Shown: positions 8,275 to 11,487 of the stretch, in pieces
Layout: each line of letters begins with the position of its first letter
How positions within the stretch are numbered: the first letter of the stretch is position 1
Assembly: GCA_036397995.1 (NCBI GenBank)
Contig: DASWHX010000199.1
Location: forward strand, 1 to 11,487
DNA: 11,487 nt
DNA from: DASWHX01 sp036397995
GTDB taxonomy: Bacteria; Bacteroidota; Bacteroidia; Cytophagales; Cyclobacteriaceae
Reading direction: 5' to 3'
The notes under the pieces: generated by a model
Database searches by the model: none
What the model saw: the letters and a program-made list of their open reading frames with translations, nothing else
Told to the model about the DNA's origin: nothing
Made by a program: the position numbers and the translations under genes

Positions 8275-8330
8275 GTTTGGGGTAAGTTTGAATTTGGATT
8301 TGGTGTGGTGGGAAATTTGTTAATTTTGTT
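8247..8330 (+). other. 84-base cytosine-free, G/T-rich tract with G-quadruplex pattern
   Basis: No C occurs on the plus strand from 8247 to 8330, spanning the last codons of the membrane protein and the intergenic DNA. TTTG recurs at 8287, 8293 and 8299 with 6-base spacing. At 8296-8312 the sequence reads GG-ATTT-GG-TGT-GG-T-GGG, four G runs compatible with a two-quartet quadruplex, and GGGG occurs at 8279-8282. The composition is direct observation; folding is speculative. Confidence 0.5.
8299..8328 (+). promoter_or_regulatory. Bacteroidota-type promoter of the hydroxylase gene
   Basis: TTTG (8299-8302), an 18-base spacer and TAATTTTG (8321-8328) match the Bacteroidota -33/-7 arrangement (TTTG or TTG, then TAnnTTTG, about 17-23 bases apart). 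Only 5 bases separate the -7 element from the ATG at 8334, so the predicted transcription start falls at or next to the start codon, suggesting a leaderless mRNA. It is the best complete promoter match in the window. Confidence 0.55.
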
Positions 8331-8333
8331 CCG

Positions 8334-8963
8334 ATGAGCTTTTTCACAGATGAGGAGTGGGTCAAATGGTTTGATTGCCTCTCAGGTGAAAGTTATTTGG
8401 TAATTGATAATTATCTTCCGGAAGAAATATACCGTATTTCCCGAAACTATTTAATTTCTCATTTTGAGAACGATGATTTCAAAAAGGCCGGCATTGGCGC
8501 ATCGACTTCTCACATGGTGAAAGACTCAGTTCGTGGAGACTTTGTCTATTGGCTATCGAGGGATAAAGATGTTGAGTTTGAACAATTCTTCGAACTTGCT
8601 GATGAATTGAAAGAAAAGCTGAATCGGTATTGTTACCTCAGTCTTTCCGGGTATGAATTTCATCTTGCTCATTATCCTCCCGGTGCGCATTATGAAAAAC
8701 ATATTGATGAATTTCACGGTCGGAATAACAGGATGATATCGGTCGTAATTTATCTTAATGAGCATTGGAAGCCTAGCGACGGCGGAGAGTTGAAAATATA
8801 TCTGTCGGATAAAGAGATAATCATTGAACCTATTTCACGTCGCTGTGTCTTATTTATAAGCGACAAGGTGCAACACGAAGTGCTCACCACAAAAGTATCC
8901 CGCTATAGCTTAACCGGTTGGTTACAGCACCATCCCTCAATTTTAGATCATATTATGAGGTGA
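8334..8963 (+). CDS. 2-oxoglutarate/Fe(II)-dependent prolyl-4-hydroxylase-like oxygenase
   Basis: A complete 209-residue protein of the SM-20/P4H class of 2OG-Fe(II) oxygenases. The double-stranded beta-helix core shows the iron triad as HxD in YEKHIDEF (His123, Asp125) and the distal His181 in VQHEVL, with Arg190 in SRYSLTGWL positioned to bind the 2-oxoglutarate carboxylate. The RGDFVYWL motif (67-74), AHYPPGAHY (112-120) and GGELKIY (150-156) also fit this family. Members couple oxidative decarboxylation of 2-oxoglutarate to hydroxylation, often of a prolyl residue; characterised bacterial PHD-like enzymes of this type act on the elongation factor EF-Tu, but the substrate here is not deducible. 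No signal peptide is evident, so it is probably cytoplasmic. It lies downstream of the membrane protein on the same strand but seems to have its own promoter. A weak hairpin begins at its stop codon. Confidence 0.92.
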   Translation: MSFFTDEEWVKWFDCLSGESYLVIDNYLPEEIYRISRNYLISHFENDDFKKAGIGASTSHMVKDSVRGDFVYWLSRDKDVEFEQFFELADELKEKLNRYCYLSLSGYEFHLAHYPPGAHYEKHIDEFHGRNNRMISVVIYLNEHWKPSDGGELKIYLSDKEIIIEPISRRCVLFISDKVQHEVLTTKVSRYSLTGWLQHHPSILDHIMR

Positions 8964-8990
8964 ATCACTCAAAAGGTGTGATTTCTTGTT
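8963..8990 (+). terminator. Weak terminator-like hairpin after the hydroxylase gene
   Basis: AATCAC (8963-8968) and GTGATT (8978-8983) are perfect inverted repeats with a 9-base loop, starting at the last base of the stop codon and followed by TTCTTGTT. The stem is short, only two of its six pairs are G-C, and the T tract is interrupted, so intrinsic termination is possible but poorly supported. Confidence 0.3.
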
Positions 8991-9034
8991 CAATAATACC
9001 GGTTCGTGTATGAAATTATATAAAATAACAAATA

Positions 9035-9056
9035 ATATATATTACCTAATATATAT
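9035..9056. repeat. AT-rich 10+10 bp palindrome upstream of the surface-protein gene
   Basis: Arms ATATATATTA (9035-9044) and TAATATATAT (9047-9056) are perfect complements around a central CC. It sits in the AT-rich 117-base gap between the hydroxylase and the repeat protein and touches the -7-like element at 9056. It might be an operator, a cruciform or a melting-prone element. Alternating AT sequence makes chance palindromes more likely, so confidence is limited. Confidence 0.35.
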
Positions 9057-9063
9057 ATTTTTG
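9056..9063 (+). promoter_or_regulatory. Candidate -7 promoter element of the repeat protein
   Basis: TATTTTTG exactly matches the Bacteroidota -7 consensus TAnnTTTG and lies 17 bases before the ATG at 9081, which would give a leader of roughly 10-12 bases. No TTG/TTTG is found at the -33 distance; that interval is filled by the AT palindrome 9035-9056. Confidence 0.35.
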
Positions 9064-9080
9064 TGTCAAGTAAGACTATA

Positions 9081-11487
9081 ATGATAAAGTATATGATATT
9101 AGGAAAATTAAACTGCAGAGAACTTATACTAAGCCTGGCTTTTATTCCCGGATTACTCTTTCTCAATAATCAAACATATGGACAAAACACTTCCGTAGCC
9201 ATAGGCAAATTGCAACCCCAGGACAACGCGGTGCTTCTTCTTTTTTCGCCTGAAAAAAATCAGGGACTCATTATCCCTGTGTCTTACAGGAGTTCGATTG
9301 CAGCCCCCGAACAAGGCATGATCGTTTTTGACGATCAGGAGAAAAAGGTCTTTTATTTTGACGGGAGCAACTGGAAAGAACTGGGTGCCCCTGGATTAAA
9401 TTCCAATTCAAGTTCTCTTCACATTGAATTAAACGGAAACAACCTGGAAATATATGACGGAACCTCGATGGTAAATTCATCTTCATTTACAGAAACTGCA
9501 CCGGTGCCTGATGAAGTTTTAACGTGGGATGGCGACAAATGGGCTCCCGGACAAATTACAATTTCTCCTTCCAAAGTAGTGGGTGAAATAGCTGTCGGTG
9601 TTGTTCCTAAGGGCAGTTTGTCAGGCCTTGTGGAAAGCTCGATTCTTGACTATGGAAACGGTGTCTCTATTCTGAATAACGTGTTCATTGAAAAAGCACT
9701 TGCAGTGGGAAGTCTTTCAAACTTTGGTCTTCCCGGCCAGGTACTTACTTCAAACGGAACTGGTTTAGCTCCCGCGTGGACTTTGATCAGCGGAGACGCA
9801 ACTCTTGCCGGTGATGGAAGTTTTCTTATTTCTCCCGGCACAATTAATTCAACAAAAATTTTAGACGGTAGTATTTCTGCCGCTGACCTTGGTAATATGG
9901 GCGCGGTAAATGGCCAGGTTCTCAAATGGAATCAGACTAACAATCGCTGGGAACCCGGATCTGATAACACCGGGACAGGAACGGTAGCGACGCTGAATAA
10001 CGGGGAAATTTTGCTTGGTGATGGCACCGGCAATTTTGCCTTGACAATGGGCGGCGATGCGGCCATAAACAGTGCAACAGGAGTTGTAACGATTTCAGAT
10101 GAGGCAATTACATCCGCGAAAATCCAGGATGGAACGATCTCCACAACGGATGTGGGTGATGCGCAAATTACAGATGCTAAAATCAATTCCGTTTCGGCAG
10201 GGAAGGTGACTGGGATTACAAATAACATCGTGCCAAGGAGCAATGGAGCAGGGCTTGTTGATGGAACAATTGAGGATGACGGTATGAATATCGCAATTGG
10301 CGCAACTATTAATACACAAATGAAATTACGAGTCCGAAACACAAGTTCGGTTAACAACTACAGCTATGGAATTTATTCGCTTGTTGCGAACGCACCGGGT
10401 AGTAATATCGGTGTATTGGGCTACGGTATTTCTTCGACTGGTTCAGAAGCCAGGGGCCTCAACGGTATTGCATCAGGTACAGGTCTTAATATTGGGGTTT
10501 ATGGTGGAACTCTTTCAGGTGGAGCGAATAGTTGGGCTGGATTTTTTGCCGGGAAAGTGTTAGTCGAGACAGACCTGTATATCAGAAATGGAATTGCGCT
10601 CGGTAGCGGAAACAATTTCGGCACTGCAGGCCAGGTTCTCACTTCCAACGGTGCCGGTTTTCCCGTGTCCTGGACGACCATGAGTGGTGGCAGCGGCTTC
10701 TCAATAGATAATGCAATTCCGGTTGGAGACGGGACAGGAATGGTAGCTTCCCAAATCGTTGATGATGGGGCGCAGTTGGGCATTGGGATTGCTCCCGATG
10801 TAGCAGCAAAATTATCACTGTCAACAGACAATCATTTTTTCACACTATATGCGGAGAATGAACGCGTCACAGGTTCAACGAATTCCGGTATAGTTGGGTC
10901 TGCAAGAAATTCAACATCCGGTAACGTGGGAGTTTGGGGGGACGCGGTTGTCCCTACATCCGGAGACAACATAGGGATTTACGGAAAGGCTTTTGGAGGT
11001 AATAAAAATTGGGCAGGATATTTTGAGGGCGATATCGCCACAACCGGCGGACTTGCTTTTGGAGCAGCCCAGGATTTTGGCACAACAGGGCAGGTACTCA
11101 CCTCAAATGGAGCCAACGCTGCACCATCGTGGACAACACCTGGTGGCAGCCTTCCCGCAATAAGTTCGGGCCAGCTATTCGTAGGAGACGCAACCAATAA
11201 CCCGGTTGCGGTAAACATGAGCGGTGACGCGACAATCAGTAACACCGGTGTCCTGACTATTGCCATTAATGCAATCGGTTCTGCTGAGATCACCGACGGC
11301 TCAATAGCAACGGCAGACCTTGGCAACGACGTGGTTACTGCAGCAAAAATCCTTGACGGCACTATCACTTCTTCCGACATTTCAAACGCGACGATTAACG
11401 GTATTGATCTTGCCGGTAACATTGATATCAGCACAAGTGGCTACATCACCACTTCCGACTTGAACGTTAATTCAGTCGATTATACAT
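9081..11487 (+). CDS. Large secreted modular repeat protein (tail-fibre/adhesin-like), 3' partial
   Basis: One frame runs uninterrupted from the ATG at 9081 through the right edge: 802 codons, no stop, so the C-terminus is missing. A second in-frame ATG at 9093 is a possible alternative. The N-terminus is a signal peptide: basic start, hydrophobic LILSLAFIPGLLFL (15-28) and a likely cleavage near TYG/Q (34/35). Residues ~39-102 form a head module (SPEKNQGLIIPV, then AAPEQGMIVFDD, then FYFDGSNWKEL) often seen at the start of Bacteroidota surface proteins. The rest is Gly/Ala/Thr/Asn-rich and cysteine-free in the mature part, built from reiterated modules: GQVLTSNG linkers, GDA/AKIxDGTI beta-type segments, VPxxxxxGLV segments and IGVxG/WAGYF segments. 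Similar proteins often end in an S74-type intramolecular chaperone or a type IX secretion signal; neither is visible. It is likely a cell-surface or released fibrous protein, with the ligand unknown. Its coding DNA is more GC-rich than its neighbours, as its composition requires. No phage genes accompany it. Confidence 0.88.
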   Translation, partial: MIKYMILGKLNCRELILSLAFIPGLLFLNNQTYGQNTSVAIGKLQPQDNAVLLLFSPEKNQGLIIPVSYRSSIAAPEQGMIVFDDQEKKVFYFDGSNWKELGAPGLNSNSSSLHIELNGNNLEIYDGTSMVNSSSFTETAPVPDEVLTWDGDKWAPGQITISPSKVVGEIAVGVVPKGSLSGLVESSILDYGNGVSILNNVFIEKALAVGSLSNFGLPGQVLTSNGTGLAPAWTLISGDATLAGDGSFLISPGTINSTKILDGSISAADLGNMGAVNGQVLKWNQTNNRWEPGSDNTGTGTVATLNNGEILLGDGTGNFALTMGGDAAINSATGVVTISDEAITSAKIQDGTISTTDVGDAQITDAKINSVSAGKVTGITNNIVPRSNGAGLVDGTIEDDGMNIAIGATINTQMKLRVRNTSSVNNYSYGIYSLVANAPGSNIGVLGYGISSTGSEARGLNGIASGTGLNIGVYGGTLSGGANSWAGFFAGKVLVETDLYIRNGIALGSGNNFGTAGQVLTSNGAGFPVSWTTMSGGSGFSIDNAIPVGDGTGMVASQIVDDGAQLGIGIAPDVAAKLSLSTDNHFFTLYAENERVTGSTNSGIVGSARNSTSGNVGVWGDAVVPTSGDNIGIYGKAFGGNKNWAGYFEGDIATTGGLAFGAAQDFGTTGQVLTSNGANAAPSWTTPGGSLPAISSGQLFVGDATNNPVAVNMSGDATISNTGVLTIAINAIGSAEITDGSIATADLGNDVVTAAKILDGTITSSDISNATINGIDLAGNIDISTSGYITTSDLNVNSVDYT
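9597..9671 (+). repeat. VPxxxxxGLV module, copy 1
   Basis: Encodes GVVPKGSLSGLVESSILDYG and then NGVSI. It aligns with copies at 10227-10305 and 10713-10793 by the pattern VP-x(5)-G-(L/M)-V-x(3)-I-x-D-(D/Y)-G and a closing I-G or S-I. The three copies are diverged at protein level and are not near-identical at DNA level, pointing to old duplication or convergent fold constraint. Confidence 0.6.
9735..9782 (+). repeat. GQVLTSNG linker motif, copy 1
   Basis: Encodes GQVLTSNGTGLAPAWT. The same 16-residue motif recurs at 10629-10676 and 11088-11135. A degenerate form, GQVLKWNQTNNRWEPG, is at 9912-9959, and a remote one around 9513 (EVLTWDGDKWAPGQ). The motif is a recognisable hallmark of large Bacteroidota surface and tail-fibre-like proteins. 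Confidence 0.8.
9786..9902 (+). repeat. GDA / AKIxDGTI beta-type module, copy 1
   Basis: Encodes ISGDATLAGDGSFLI followed by INSTKILDGSISAADLG. It aligns with the segments at 10047-10200 and 11217-11412. The spacing of roughly ten residues between the recurring (S/T)xKIxDG(S/T)I units suggests stacked short beta strands, which is an inference from periodicity. Confidence 0.65.
10047..10200 (+). repeat. GDA / AKIxDGTI beta-type module, copy 2
   Basis: Encodes MGGDAAINSATGVVTI, then ITSAKIQDGTISTTDVG and ITDAKINSV. It carries two consecutive xAKI units, so the module varies in the number of internal short repeats compared with copy 1. Confidence 0.65.
10227..10305 (+). repeat. VPxxxxxGLV module, copy 2
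   Basis: Encodes IVPRSNGAGLVDGTIEDDG and then MNIAIG. It follows directly on beta-type module copy 2 and precedes the first IGVxG/WAGFF segment, the same order seen around copy 3, so the modules were probably duplicated as a block. Confidence 0.6.
10350..10676 (+). repeat. Block duplication unit C1 (IGVxG ... WAGFF ... GQVLTSNG)
   Basis: Encodes in order YSYGIYS, NIGVLGYG, NIGVYGG, NSWAGFFAG, GIALGSGNNFG and the second GQVLTSNG linker (10629-10676). The same order recurs in C2 at 10839-11135; the WAG(F/Y)F tryptophan codons are 477 bases apart and the linker tryptophans 459 bases apart. The module is therefore duplicated as a whole with small length changes. Confidence 0.7.
10713..10793 (+). 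repeat. VPxxxxxGLV module, copy 3
   Basis: Encodes AIPVGDGTGMVASQIVDDG and then AQLGIG. It is placed between the first linker-terminated C block and the second one, and it keeps the DDG-x(3)-IG ending of copy 2. Confidence 0.55.
10839..11135 (+). repeat. Block duplication unit C2 (IGIYG ... WAGYF ... GQVLTSNG)
   Basis: Encodes FTLYAEN, GIVGSARN, NVGVWGDA, NIGIYGKAFGG, NWAGYFEG, GLAFGAAQDFG and the third GQVLTSNG linker (11088-11135). It matches C1 in order of motifs but is some 30 bases shorter. The protein motifs are much better conserved than the DNA. Confidence 0.7.
11217..11412 (+). repeat. GDA / AKIxDGTI beta-type module, copy 3
   Basis: Encodes MSGDATISNTGVLTI, IGSAEITDGSIATADLG, VTAAKILDGTITSSDIS and ATINGIDLAG. 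It is the longest copy, with at least three consecutive short repeats, and continues toward the right edge of the window. Confidence 0.65.

Noticed and set aside
10366..10563. Plus-strand 65-codon frame inside the repeat protein
   Set aside because: It lies out of frame within a continuous, motif-rich coding sequence.
9735..11135. CRISPR-like regularly spaced repeats
   Set aside because: The repeated units are in-frame protein motifs with diverged codons and irregular spacing, not identical DNA repeats with unique spacers.
9932..11434. Long antisense open frames opposite the repeat protein (9932-10357, 10499-10831, 10979-11434)
   Set aside because: They are Pro/Ser/Val-rich mirror frames expected opposite a Gly/Ala/Thr-rich repetitive gene, resemble no family I know and have no start context.
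9081..11487. Prophage tail-fibre gene
   Set aside because: The module style is tail-fibre-like, but there is an N-terminal signal peptide and no baseplate, tail, integrase or holin gene beside it in the window.

Overview
The window looks chromosomal and comes from the phylum Bacteroidota, most likely a Cytophagales-type bacterium. This rests on gene content (a DUF3857-type transglutaminase protein, a Bacteroidota-style SNF2 helicase, a large secreted protein with reiterated GQVLTSNG modules), on the lack of Shine-Dalgarno sequences before every gene start, and on promoter-like elements matching the Bacteroidota -7 consensus TAnnTTTG. The assignment is by recognition; no database search was possible. 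No RNA gene, CRISPR array, insertion sequence, integrase or phage structural gene was seen.

Layout. Positions 2-1321 (+) hold the 3' part of a transglutaminase-like protein whose start lies before the window. It converges, with one base between stop codons, on a minus-strand cluster read from right to left: rbfA (6757-6365), a LolC/LolE-type ABC permease (6359-5127), a 971-residue SNF2 helicase (5056-2141) and a short-chain dehydrogenase/reductase (2135-1323). Gaps are 5, 70 and 5 bases, so the four are probably one operon. A 113-base divergent intergenic region separates rbfA from a plus-strand polytopic membrane protein with a GT-C glycosyltransferase look (6871-8274, TTG start). Next comes a 2-oxoglutarate/Fe(II) prolyl-4-hydroxylase-like protein (8334-8963). 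An AT-rich region follows, and then a very long secreted repeat protein (9081 to beyond the right edge, at least 802 codons).

How they fit together. Most genes look like independent housekeeping or envelope functions: ribosome maturation (RbfA), envelope transport (permease), DNA/nucleoprotein remodelling (SNF2), redox metabolism (SDR). I found no convincing new multi-gene system. The items most worth a second look are at the regulatory scale: a hairpin that would bury the SNF2 start codon; a promoter placed so that the hydroxylase mRNA would be leaderless, inside an 84-base cytosine-free tract with a two-quartet G-quadruplex pattern; and a 10+10 bp AT palindrome in the presumed promoter of the repeat protein. 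The repeat protein itself is a mosaic of at least four reiterated module types.
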